Assembly (NCBI GenBank): GCA_013368315.1
Contig: JAACJM010000119.1
Coordinates: 124,001-188,000, forward strand
Origin: Tetrapyrgos nigripes
Taxonomy: Eukaryota; Basidiomycota; Agaricomycetes; Agaricales; Campanellaceae
DNA: 64,000 nucleotides
Direction of reading: 5' to 3'
How positions within the stretch are numbered: the stretch's first letter is position 1; every line of letters starts with the position of its first letter. A program made the translations under genes and the position numbers. This document shows positions 44,521 to 56,730 of the stretch, one piece after another. The notes under the pieces are model-generated. The model saw only the letters and a list, made by a program, of their open reading frames with translations. It was not told where the DNA came from and ran no database searches.

Positions 44521-47500
44521 AAATCATTTACCGACTTTTCACAGCCCACTTTCAAAGTTTACTGACTTTTGCAATTTCCGACTTTTGCCATATGTACACT
44601 CTGCCACTTAGACCTTACTTGATACAAGAACTGGTGCTCAGACGGCATCAGACAGTTAATAAACATCTGATTGAGTTGTACATGCTGAAATATAACAAAA
44701 AGAAGAGAAAATGAAGCGAAGAAAATAGAAAGAACCAGATTATAGTTGCTATTATTCATGATAACTCACAATTCTGCCAGTCTCACCTCATGTCTTTCTA
44801 TTTGGTCAGAGACTGTTGCTAGCGAAGATGCAGCAAAGGAATACTTGAGTAAATACTGGAACTCGATTGGAACTTCAATAACTGCACTGAGGACCCGCAA
44901 AGGGGTATCTTGAGTGCCCAGTCTTCCAGGCAGATGTTTCAAGGTTTCTGTATACAAGTACGTTAGCCACAGAGCATTCCTGGTTCAGGAACTATGGAGG
45001 AGGAGTTGGATAAAGGCAAGAGCGACGACTCATGAGAGATGTGACGTGGCAGCCAAAGCCAAGCCGGAGTGGCAGCATGTTGACATTTCACATCACATGT
45101 TATGCACGTGGTCACGTGTCAGGCGAGACACGTCTACTTCCCATCGCCCCAAACTCCCTTTTTGATGGTTTAACAGAGCGGATTGCCTTAGAGATGTATT
45201 TAAAAGGCCATGAAGGGCTGATTGACAATATTATTCTTGGTTCGAAGTTAGAAAGTTGGTACACGAAAAGTGGTCAATGAAAAGTGGACCTTGAAAGGTC
45301 AGAAAATGATTTATTTAACACTTTGAACACTGTAATGTTCTGGGGAAGCTTGAAGAGCTTATTAGTCTCAAGTATCTAGCCTGATGATACACGTTGATAG
45401 TTTTCTTACAAGTTATATATTATAGATCTGGTAGTGTAGAAAAATGATGCATACAAAGAAATTGTGGGAATTTCCTAGTAGTCACTTCTTCAACATTGAC
45501 AACAGACGTGATGTCAAAAAAATCCTGCTACCAAGTCTTCTTAGTGCAAGATATCTTTTCAAAGTGGTCCTGGATACAAAAATGGTGAAAAAAGGTGCAC
45601 ATTATTTCTCTCCAAGATGGATATGTACTCACCAGTCTAAACCCAGGCCGTCCGTATCGAACTCAGCATTGCCTAATTTAATCCCTACCACCTTGTGCTG
45701 ATTCCAGAGATCGTCTCCGTCTTACCACACCACAGCAGAAGTGAGCTTCTCAGGAAAGTGTACTGCACTGCATATGGCCTCTCTGGATGACCAGGCTACC
45801 CTCATCGATCAGACCTCAACATCTTGACTGTTTTTTTCACCAATCGCTCTCCCTTCTCCACCTTTCTACACATCCAATGAGCCTATCCAGCTCCTCATAA
45901 TCATGAACTGTAGACCTCATCCCCCTCCCCTGCCTCCTTGGCTGCCGCCCAATACCATTATTCATCTACCTCCAACTGGAATAACCAAAGCATCATGGCT
46001 CCATCCATGATAGCTTTCGGTTTGTCTTGTGTTGGACTAATCATCCACATTATCACCTCTTCTGGGATATCTGAGTGTGTCAATGTCTCACCATCAGGGA
46101 TGGCCTGATAGAGGGTTATGCTACCATCAGAGATGCTGGGGTAACACTGGAGATGGGCAAGGAAATGAGAGATTGCCAGTGTGTCTGAGACAACGTCTGA
46201 AGGATGGGTTGTGGAATACAACCTTCTTCATCGCTAGTGACGAGGCAGAAGGATTATTTGGAAGATGGGGTCAGCTATTAACAAATATGGTACAAATCTC
46301 TTTCTGTCCTTGTTGCTGTTTCATTTGCTTACTGACTACCCCACAGACAGCCAGGAGAAGAACACCAATACTGCCATAGCCATAGCAACACTCTCAATTG
46401 TTGGAAGCTTTCACCTCCGCTTCTCCTGCCACTCTTGTCAAAGGCTATAGCTACCACTCCTCAGTGCTGTCGTGGGCGTTCCAAGATCGAGTGTATGGAA
46501 GCCATACACAACAGCAAGCTTGTACAAGGGTTTTGGCATGAGAGGTGTCATCTGTCAGCCGGAGTCTACTGGGCTGAATGAGTGGGTTGGTCACCACACA
46601 TTGAGGATAAAGTGGAGAGTATACAGTTAATATGAGGTCAACGAGGGATATTGTTGTGGTATGAATGTTTTGCACTTTCTTGCTTGTGTCTTTCACTGAC
46701 TGAAGGAATACAGATTAACAGGTTACTGCTGGCATCAAGCACCACCAGCTTCTCAACATCCCAGTCATTCTGACTTCACATTGATGTTGTCAGCAGTCAA
46801 CATCTTCTGCATCCAGCTTGTTTCACCTGGTCCACCCGAATCTGGAATCTACGACTCTAGACCTTTGCTACACAGCCACAGAACTTCTCGATCATCCTTT
46901 TCCTCCTTTCAACAACAACGACAGTTAACGTCAACGAAACAACGACACCATAGTAATACACTGCAACACCTCCACTCTGTCCAGCCATGAAGCATCCTAT
47001 GTGGTGCGTGTTGCTGTTCTAGTTCATTCCTCCTTATACAATTCCAAATTTGATTCTCTTTCGTGACTTTCATGGGTATACAAGAACACGAACCCAAGCA
47101 AGAAGAACATGGGATAGATGTAGATGGGGAATGGGGTTGGACAAAGGTGAAGGCACAAGGTGGGAAGGGTGAAATCATCCCCTCCGAGTTGTCTTTGACA
47201 GTGTTGGGGAGTCTTCGTCTCTGTATAATGGCCACGCAGGGAACACTGCTCTCAAAGATGACTCTAACATCAAGCCCTTACGCTCTTTATGTATTTCTTG
47301 TTTGCCAGTCATCACAATTCTTGTGTTTTTGACTCTTAACTGTCACATAGTCACACCAGTCACACCTTCAAAGTCAAACTCCCAAACCACAACACTATTT
47401 GCACTCCTCACCAAATTCACAGTGGCAAGTGCTGGATCATACAAGATACCCTAGATGGAGCTGGATGATCCTGAAGCTACTGGTTTGCAAGATATGTCAA

Positions 47501-49680
47501 GGTCTTGATTTCTCAACAGTGAAATCTATGAAGGCTGGTAGCATGTGCCTTTTATATGTGTTTACCCTGATATTTTCAGTATATTTTTGTCTTCCTGAAT
47601 GATGAGGCTTGGTGGTCATTCATGTGTAGTAAACCAGTTTTGTGTGTGTAGTTGGCCAAGAGTAGAATAGGATAGACTCTTCTCATTGCCCGCTTAGAAG
47701 TTAGAACACAATTTCAGAATTCATTTTGTTTAAATAAGGCATTGAAAGAGGGGTTGGTAGGAAGAGGTGGTTTGATGAGGGATAGTAGATATGAGTTGAG
47801 ACTAAGGTCAATGCCGACATGTCTTCTTTCAACCGCAACCTCACTCCATCCTCTTATGTCTGACTCAACCATTGCCAGCACCCGCACACCAGAAATGAAC
47901 ACCAATGCTATGTTTCATCTGTAATGAAGAGGGGAACCCACCAAGTACCCAAAGTACAACATGTGCATAGACCCTTGTTGGAGATGGATTTTGATAGGCG
48001 AGACATTTGGCTTTTTGTGCCTGGGAAAGGAAGTGGTGGGCTAGTGAATGGGGACAAGTATGGGTTGTATGGGTAGTGTAGGGGAAGATTTGGACAAAGT
48101 ACACCTTCTGCTGCGTCTTGCACATCACCAATCCTTCACCCAAATTCTTGGAAAATCCCTATGCAAACCCCTTCTCAGCCCTCTCCATATCAAACAATCT
48201 ACTCGGCATGTGGGCTCTCATGCTGGTGAGTGAGTCTTCTATTGCTAGTCCTACTTCTATAACTACGAATTGACCTTGTCAATGTTGACAGGTCTAATAA
48301 CCTCAGTGGGTATTGGATTAGGTTGGGTGTGTATGAAGTATGGGATTTTGAGTGTGAAGATGTTTGGTGAAGAGTGAATCCTTTCTGCTATTTCTTATCC
48401 TTGTCAATGGCTACCTTCTAACATCTACTAACATGTCCCCACTTCCTACAGTCTCATCCAAACCCTGCTTCCACCACCAACCCCCTCAAACCCAATGCCC
48501 AATTGGCCAGTAACGACATACATAGACCTTCCCTTCACTCCCTTTGCTCTCATCCTCACCCAATTCCTCCCATCCAATGACAAGAACTCTTCAGCAGCAT
48601 CAATGACAATTATTTTGTTTTTGTCCTCACTTCCCCTTCTATGGGACTGGGTTTGGGACTGAGCAGAGAGATGGAGGGGTGTGGAATTGGTTGAGAGTGT
48701 GGGTACAGACAGAGTCAGGCTAGTGTATCTGGTATGTCTTCATGCTTCCCTGGTTACCCTTCTCTCTAATCACTCTCATTCCTGATCTCTCATTCATCTC
48801 ATCTTTTCTCAACCCTTACCTCTTTCTTTTATCGTTTCTATCCCCACACCTCTGGCCCCCCTCCCTATTCACAGTCATATTCATCCTTGTACCCCTTATC
48901 CATTACCTATACGTCTGACTACAATGAACAGCACTACAGATAGTCTTGGGTTCCAAGTTTATGTTCCAAGTTTACAGGAGCAGAAATGTAGACATGAACA
49001 TGAGAGATGGTAAGTCAGGAATGATGGGGGATGGAGATGAGTAGGAGTAAGAGAAGTAGGTGAGTGAGAAGGTGGTAGGGGGTAAGAGGAGATGCGGGCT
49101 TACTGGGGTGGTTTAGGAAGGTTGGGGAGGGGGAATGTCAATGTCAATGTTAGGCAAATGCAAACACAAATGGGGCCAATGCCCCCAACCCCAATGTCAT
49201 AGCCTTTGCTGCTGCCGCTACCCAGGACCCAATTGTTGAGGATGACAATGGCCAAGACCCTCAAGACCCAGATGCTGATTCTGACAGTTCTGATGAGGGA
49301 GAAGGAGGTGGAGTTAGACATCAACTTGAACATTAATCTCATATTGGAAGTTGATGATGGGGACAACTGCTGGGTGCACCTGCTCAACCTGTCTTACATA
49401 TTCAAGCCATACCCACACCCATGCGAGATAATGCAGCTGCACCACTACCACTACCACTACCAATGCCAATGCCAACACTGACCCTGAAAACAAAAATGCA
49501 AACAGAGAAAACACAGCAAGACTAACCTTCCACACCTCTACCATCTGATGAAAGATTGCTTCTGAGACTGAAGCTGTGGATTTTGAGGAGGATACTGGAG
49601 CTTCTGAAGGCTGAGGAGATTCACCTTGAGGGGCTTCAACAGCGGGTGGTCAGATAATCCCTGAAGTGAGACAATCAGTG
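44521..49680. other. Gene-poor, AT-rich, probably degraded transposon DNA
   Basis: I see no intact gene. Short frames look coding-like in places (for example 46221-45958 on the minus strand, with YQAIPDGETLTHSDIPEEV) but lack supporting neighbours. 49130-49340 reads a low-complexity acidic peptide on the plus strand (DPDADSDSSDEGEGGG) before a stop. Simple repeats such as ACCACT at about 49440 are present. GACTTTT words at 44530-44590 recall the subterminal repeats of the 12339 element. Confidence 0.35.
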
Positions 49681-49699
49681 TTTAGGGCAATTGCAAGTA

Positions 49700-50282
49700 A
49701 TGCGAAAGTATGGTAGATTATGAGGTAAACGGATAGAGTAGTGGTGGTGGTGGAGGAAATCTAATACACATGCTCCACCTAAGCGCAAAACTACAATTGC
49801 TTTCTTGATCTCTCCTTCTCCATACACTTGTGGTCAATACAAGCCATTCGCAGCATGGTGCAGATACCTGCATCATTTCAAAGTCCCACTGTCAAAAGTG
49901 TCAACACCTGCTTCACTTTGTCACCACTATTAGTGATAAGCTGCTTGTGATCGTTGATGACAGCAGCCTTTCCAACCAGCTGTTGGCTCATATTCAGGCT
50001 GGTCAGCTTCAGAGCCTGTATCTCGTTGGTTTTGTGTCTAGTGAGGGGAATCAGACTTCTGAGTGGGTGATAATGGAATGGTGTGTTTTCGTGGATTCCA
50101 ATATGGATACAGTCATGAATTCCTTGCAAGACCTCATTTTCTCCTAGCTCCTGACATTGATGACAGAGTATTCCACCATTCGCTGGACTGGTACAGGTTA
50201 TTGAGTGGAGGTAAAAGCATCCATGATGGAATTGGTACTCCCAAGGCAGCACTAGCAGGTTATGAAGGGCAAAAAGATACAA
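49700..50282 (-). pseudogene. Fragment of an uncharacterised repeated fungal family
   Basis: A 134-codon minus-strand frame (50282-49878) contains CHQCQ and then ALKLTSLNMSQQLVGKAAVI and DHKQLITNSGDKVKQVLTLL. This resembles, from memory, a family repeated in Agaricomycete genomes in which a Cys-rich block precedes a helical region with DHKRW-like and SGRVxR-like motifs. Only a fragment remains; a stop follows at 49878 and similarity resumes briefly (NDAGICTMLRMA). I give no function. Confidence 0.3.
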
Positions 50283-52143
50283 AGAATGAGCAGTGTTGCC
50301 AAGGTCTGGTTCAGGTCAGGTCCAGCCAAAATTCCAGCCATCTGGAAAGGTGAACAGAAGTCTGGGGCATGCTTGCTGAGGGTGAATGGAGCCAGGAGCT
50401 GGTTTTGTGACCTTGGAGTGTGCCACCATGTTGTAGGTTTTTGGTGAGTGTACCTTGGGTTGGACCCAGTCACTCTGTGCTGATACATCCTCATTATTGA
50501 TATCCTGGTCACAAGATGAGTTTGGAGAGTATGAAATGGGGAAGATAGTTGGATTGGAGGCTTCTGGTGTTGCGGAAGAGGCGGGAAATCTATGTGGAGT
50601 TGCATGTGAGTCTTCTGGCCAATTCTCGAGACTGTGGTATCACTCACTCTGCATTAATGACCTCTAGCAATACGAGGACCTTTGATTCAAAATACACATC
50701 CTTCAACCCTCTCTTCCAGATGAAATGCACTAGCACTCAATATAGTCCATACTTCCCTCACCTTGCCCAACCTTTCTTCAAGCCGTCTTTGCAAGTCTCC
50801 CCTATCTGAATGCAGCATGTATCATTTTGTTCAAGATATTCTCCCAGTCATCTTCTGGCTCCATTCCCAATGCTATCAATGCCTCTGGATTACATGCAAA
50901 GTCTTGGAAAGGATGAGACTTGCTAGCATGAGACACCGCATCTGGGATCCACAGTGTATGTTTCCACAGGCACTCCAGGAGATTTTCAGCATCGGCCCAG
51001 ACAGAAATGTGCTCACATGCCTGCTGGGATGTCTGAGATGTCTACTCTCAACTTGGAGAATGACTCAGGGCTGACTGTGGGATGGGAATGACAGAGATAA
51101 TGGCAGGAGGTGTAGAGACTGTGGATGGGTTGAGTACTGGTTTTTTGGTCAGCTGGATTTGGTCTTCAGAGCTGGCCAGAGTGAGGCTTTTCATTGGGCT
51201 TTGTGTTGGTTGGCTTTGCAATTAGCTTTGCCAATGTGACCATCCAAGTTTTTGTAGCCTCTGGTGTCAACCTGTATTTCCTGGTGACATTCTGGGCAAA
51301 TGAGAACACTGTTGTTCGTCCATTTGCTGGGTTGCTTTTTCTTTGTGGGCATAGCAAGCAACAATGTGGAGGCAGTGAAAAACAGGTTGTAAAATCTCTG
51401 TTACCACATATGGTTTGAGCACAGCATAGCTACAAAGGCACTAGAACATCTCGGAATGGGTTTGAAAAACTTTAGCTGATGTTGGCTGACCTCTGTCAAT
51501 GTCAATTAGTGCCTATAGGGTCTTCCCAGACTCCCAGTTGAATGCTGTCAAGAAAAATTTTGGCCAGACCTGACCCTCCCCCCTACCTGATGTGCCAGAT
51601 ACCTGGCCTGTCTCCCCCTTGGTAGTACAACATGAAGACCGTATGACAAAGTTCTCGACATGATAGATAGATACATGAAGTTGTCAATGAATGAATGAAT
51701 GAATTATGCTGCACTGCAAAAGCTACATAAGTGTAATGAGTAGTAGCTCTATGTGGACCCAATTACTGGATACTGCAGGGCAAGCAACAGTGTCATAGGG
51801 CCAATTGTCCTCGCAGGCAGGGTAGGGCGTCTACAACACTGAAGCACTATAGTACGACACAGAGATGATATGACATAATCTTGATGTGAAGTTGCAGAGA
51901 CAGTGTAATGAGGTCTCAATGCAAGGGAGGATATGATGGAGTATGAGGCAAGTGGCAATGACAGTCAGCTAAGGTTAGTAGGGAAAAAGACAGTTGGCTA
52001 AGTACATACAATATAAACTACAGAGAAACAGAGATAAACGAGGTTAAGTATGTAGTATAAAAATACAAAGAAACAGAGAGAAACGAGAAAAGATACAAGA
52101 AAGGAAACACAGAATGAAAGAATATATTTACACCTGAATATGG
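50283..52143. other. Intergenic, degraded sequence
   Basis: Only short frames are found, none with a recognised domain. A GAAT tetranucleotide run lies at about 51690-51710. The right end may be the 3' flank of the retroelement. Confidence 0.35.
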
Positions 52144-52860
52144 TTACTCGCGCTCATCAGACCAAATCTTGTCAATTCTTGGGATCCCACACCTATCCTT
52201 CCAGATGATGAGGACACTGTGAACAAAAGCTGCAGTTGCAGCGACAAAATTCCAGTCAAATATCCAGCATTTCAGGAGCTCCAAGGCATGACTGTTGGAA
52301 CAAGTGGCAAGGGGGTCAAGATGGATGGAGGAGAGGAAGGCAGAGCATAGGCCGGTGATTTGGGGAAGGTGAAGACACTGTAGCAGGACATGCTCTGGTG
52401 TTTTGTAAGACATATTGCAAAAGCAGCAGAGCATTGATGATGGATTGTTGTTATTGTGAGGAGTTCTACCTGGAGCACAACAAAATACCCAAGGGGAATG
52501 TTTCCACATAGTAAGTGGGTCAGTAATCTCCAATGGCAGTGATGGGTCACACAGTGCAGGTAATGACAGAAGTATACAATGGGAGATGAAGGGGTAGAGT
52601 CAGAGTCAGAGTCAGGGTCAACAGGTTCCATACGTCCCCTGAGTAGACTGAGGCAGCTAAAGAGAAATTTGCTGGAAGAGTTATTAACCTCTTTGATGAG
52701 GTCCGTCATGTTGGAAGGAGTGAGTAGTTTGTTTGGGGGTAGAGATAGAGGGGGAGTGTCCAGATGATGGGGGAGATGTTGTAAGATGTAGTCAAGGTTG
52801 GAGAGCCAGCATGGTGTCTTACGAGAACAGAGGATGAGAAGACTTCAGAGAGTGATATGA
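52144..52860 (-). pseudogene. Retroelement C-terminal region with zinc-knuckle-like motif
   Basis: A frame at 52533-52144 contains CCFCNMSYKTPEHVLLQCLH, a Cys-x2-Cys..His..Cys arrangement typical of the tail of LINE-type RT proteins (EHVLLEC). The start of this region lies in another frame (52709-52272), so at least one frameshift separates it from the RT. Confidence 0.6.
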
Positions 52861-52919
52861 GTGAGTTTGTTGTGAGGGAGCTCCAGTAGATATCTGAGGT
52901 ATGATAGAGCTAGGGTAGC

Positions 52920-54310
52920 TCAACAAATGTGTATGGGACATATGCCAGTTTCAGTATACAATGGGGTAAGAATAGAATTGCTGGAGAGACCAAGAATGTG
53001 ACAGAAGAATGCATGTTGGACCTTTTCGAGATGGTGGGCAGCTGAGTCGGTAATGTTGAGGACTATTTCACACCCAAAGATAAGGTGACAGTCAACGAGA
53101 GCAGTGTAGAGATGTTTTGCAGATTTGGGAGGAAGATGGCCTCTGCCAACTAGGTGTTCAGTTCCCAGGATGCCATGAGAGGATATGGTAGTGGCTTTCA
53201 ACTTGTTGTTGTAGACGACAGTGAAAATGTCCTTTTTGACTGAACAGAATGTGATCCCAACATATTTGAAGTGATTGGTGAGTCGTAGAGTGTGACCATT
53301 GATAGTGAATTGAGGAGGAGCAGAAAGGTCAAGGTCACTGGTGATATATTTGATGATGTTGACCTCAGAAACATGAGGACAGATGTTGCCAAATATCATG
53401 ACCTCAGACTTTGAGGGGCTGAGAGTGAGGAAGTTGTTGTAGCACCATAGTTGTAGTGCATCAAGGTGGTGTTGGAGACCAGTGGGAGAACGAGAGATGA
53501 TTACCATATCATTGGCATGCTCTAGATGTGAGATTGTGGTGCCATTGAGGGCAATGTCATGTTTGTGAGGAGGGAGAGAGAAAGTTGATAGATATAAGTT
53601 CCACAGCATAGGAGACACAGGATCTCTTATGAGAACTCCAGAGCCAGCTTTGAAATCTTCAGAAGATTGTTCCCCAAGGATAAGGCGGTAGCACATATTG
53701 GAGTACAGGGATCTCAGCCAGTCATAATACATGCCAGTGAGACCCAGGTCCTCCAAGCAGTTCCAGAGTGCACTATGGTTGGTAGAAGGGAAGGTGTTGG
53801 AGATGTTGACAAATGCGACATAGAGGGTCTCACTATGATCACAGGCACATTCAATTAGAGAGCGAAGGATGAAAGCATTGTTATGTGTTTGGTGTCTGGC
53901 GTGGAATCTGTTTTGGTAGGGGGGGATAAGGTGGCCAAGTTTAGCAGCTTTAGTGAGTTGCTGGAGAATAAGGAGGGTGCCAAACTTCAGAAAGCAGCTT
54001 TCAAAGCATTTGCACAATAGTTATTGGTGTTAGAGAGATCTCTACCATGTTTAGGAAGTGCGGAGAGTAAGGGGACATCACCAGTGCAAAAGCAGTGGCT
54101 ATAGAGCTCACAGAGAACATTGTTGTTGAGTTCGAGAATGAGCAAGTAAGTGGACTCATCAGCACCAGAGATATTGGAATGGGGATGTTCAGAAAGATGT
54201 GATTTCAAGTCTTCAATGTCAGGTACAGTGATGGGTTCATTGAGAATAGGGAAGATTGAAGGAGCAGAAACACATGGCCGGTTTTGCACACAAGTGTTAT
54301 GTTTGTGCAA
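52920..54310 (-). pseudogene. Reverse transcriptase domain, catalytically inactive
   Basis: The frame at 54017-52920 (365 codons) holds the fingers and palm: QNRFHARHQTHNNAFILRSL, LYVAFVNISNTFPST (motif A), IRDPVSPMLWNLYL (motif B region), ISHLEHANDMVIIS (motif C) and FKYVGITFCS. Motif A has Asn where the catalytic Asp belongs, and motif C reads AND instead of ADD. Both changes are G-to-A transitions in the coding strand. The upstream part (54310-53987) is in another frame and ends with a frameshift at NYCANALKAAF|ESCFLKFGTLL. Confidence 0.75.
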
Positions 54311-54481
54311 AAGATCCTCATTGAACCGAGAAGAGGTGGGGTCCAGTGGGTTCAGTCAAGGGTGGAAACAATTGAATAGGTCTGAGAGTGAGACTAGAGG
54401 AGGTGGGGTAGATGGATAGCAGAATTTTTTATATAGTTTCCAGAAGGCAGCAGGAGAGACACTGGCTTCCACAATTTTGTC

Positions 54482-55342
54482 TCACATGGCAGTTTGTAGA
54501 TGGCATTGGAGAGGGCTGTGATGGTGGTTAGCAGCAGAAGAGGGATTATAGAAATGGGTTTTGTTCTGGGGACCTGAAGGAGAATTACGAGGTAGATTGG
54601 TGGAGATTTTGGGTTGTATATGACTAGCTGGAGGCAGGTTGAAGGACAGTGGAGGAGGAGCAGTGATAGGATCATTAAAGTCACCATTTGGGGGTAGTGG
54701 CAGATGGCAAGCTGCTTTCGCTAGTGAGCTAGCATTATGATGATGTTGCTTGGCTGAGTCAGCATTAACTGTGATCAATTTGACTGGTGCCAAATGGGAG
54801 GCAATTGCAAGAGTGATACATTTGAGGAGGTCACTGTCTGTGCAAGACCAGCCACATCTTGCTTTTGCTGGAGCCCAGTAGGTGAGGGAGTTGGTTAGAA
54901 ATTCAGATGAGGTATGTATGAAGAGAGGACAGTCAGGTGGGGCAAGTTGTAGGGCCAAAAGAATAGTGAAAAGGTCAGAGCAATTTTTAGATTGGGAGCC
55001 AGGCATGTGGTTAGAACAATTGAGCGGGCTTCCAAAACCAAAGAATACACTGGAGCCTGCAGGATTAATCCAAGAACCCTGGGTATGGACAAACAAGGAT
55101 GGGCAGGGGTGTGGCTCCAGGATCACATTGCCATAGAGTTTTTTTCCAGCTCTGTTCAAGAGTAGGAGTGGGGCACTGAAGCAGTTGGTCCAGTAGAAAG
55201 TCAAGGTTAGTGACCAATGGTGTGAAAATTTCTGGACAGCAGTGGGAGTGAGGGGTGGAGAGGGGGTCCATATTGCCTGGGGAGAGGATGAGGACAGAGG
55301 GATATCAGAAACAAGGCAACCTGAAAGGGAGGAGTTACACAC
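54482..55342 (-). pseudogene. RNase H-like domain of the retroelement, degenerate
   Basis: The 286-codon frame contains the RNase H fold pattern LFVHTQGSWINPAGSSVFFG, then KNCSDLFTILLALQLAPPDC, LFIHTSSEFLTNSLTYW and LITVNADSAKQHHHNASSLA. In active enzymes the first block is TDGS, the second AEL, and the third TDSE. Here TQGS, SDL and TSSE show loss of several metal-binding residues. The position before the RT supports one shared element. Confidence 0.65.
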
Positions 55343-56730
55343 CTGAAGTTCATCCCTCTTCTCATCTCAAAACGCCCAACTAGAATCACCAGATTAGCCC
55401 CTACTTGTTCCAAGTGTTGTCGTGCCATGCTGCCCCGACACGTCTGCCTTGTCCTGAGATGCACTGTATGCATACTGAGATGGAGGGGGTATTGAGGAGA
55501 GGGGAGGGGAGGTTAGTGAGCAAGGGAGAGGGATGATGGTGGTTGGAGAGAGAGTCGTCTTCGAACAAAATTGTTTAGGGATGTGTCATTTTACATTGGG
55601 GCAATGATAACATTGGTCTGTCAGCATGCAATTGACAAAGAAACTCACTGAGTCGGACTTTGAATTGACTTGACGACGTTGATGTGTTGACATCTGTGGG
55701 TCCTTTAAGTCGAACGTCCAAGTCTGACTTGACATCTGTGCTTTGACCTAACTGATGAACGTTAAAGCACAGGTGTCCCAGATCGGGTTGTGTCACAAAA
55801 CAGATTTTCCCATGTCTGCCCATATCTGCCCATATCCACCCCAGTGTCAATTTTGACTGGGAATTACAGCCTATCCCCTCTGGACCATGCCAAGCACATA
55901 GAGTTTGTGCTAGCCACAGATGCAGAGTTTCAGGACGTCCCCTGGCATCCCCTATCCTCAATAAAAGTGATGAGGAGGAGGAAGAGAGTGTTCGCTTTGA
56001 GGGGGATTTTTTTGGTGCAGATTATGGTGAAGAAGACTTCCCAGGTTTCACTGGCCTGTCTCACAATGATGAATCTCTGCTCACAGAACCAATTTGGGAA
56101 CCAGAGAGACCCATCACTTCTGTGGTTGAGTCCATTGACGATGACGATTTCCCTACTCCTCCCCACCATCCTCCCAATGTTCCCCTCCAAAGAGTACCTG
56201 CTCATCGTGATGGGATACATGTAATCAAGCTAGTCCCAAGACAAAGAGGTCAAGATGGGGACTAGAGAGCTATTACTCTAAGCTTATATTGAAGCTCACT
56301 TAGTGACTAAGCAGCATAGCCACATTTCTTCTGAGGACGAATTGTCCACCCATAGATTTTTCAAAAGGCAGCGTCTCATGCTTCCGAACCTTATGTAGAA
56401 TAATTTTTTTTCATACACTCTATCAAGCGTTCAGAGGGATTAGAAAACAATGATCATTGACGCGTCGCTGTGTTTAAGAAACTTTAGACCCAGCCAATCT
56501 GTCTGAAGGAATTAAAGATAAAACTTATCTGAGTAGGATTGGCTCAAAAAATGGAAAGATGACGCGCATTTGATGATTTTTTCCTGGTGAAGACAGCCAA
56601 ACATGGATTTACCTAATTAAAGTCTGCTTCACGTTATGTCACGTGAAATTGTCACACTTGTTGCATTGTCGCTGTTGCTGTCGAAAAGCTCTAGTCCCCC
56701 GCAATAACTGATTGGAACCCACTCTAATCC
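55343..56730. other. Intergenic with an acidic open fragment
   Basis: The plus frame ending at 56265 reads SDEEEEESVRFEGDFFGADY, WEPERPITSVVESIDDDDF and VPAHRDGIHVIKLVPRQR without a stop for about 100 codons. It resembles the acidic N-terminal part of a repeated fungal family, but its downstream part is absent. 56280-56700 has no frame of note. Confidence 0.35.

Larger units (their letters stand above)
52144..55342 (-). mobile_element. Dead non-LTR-type retroelement (RNase H then reverse transcriptase)
   Basis: In coding order: an RNase H-like domain (55342-54482), a linker with frameshifts, a reverse transcriptase (54310-52920) and a Cys/His knuckle region (about 52860-52144). No LTRs were seen. 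RNase H placed before the RT is unlike most LINEs, where it follows the RT. I know this order from a family widespread in Agaricomycetes. All parts carry stops or frameshifts, and catalytic residues are lost, so the copy cannot move by itself. Confidence 0.7.
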
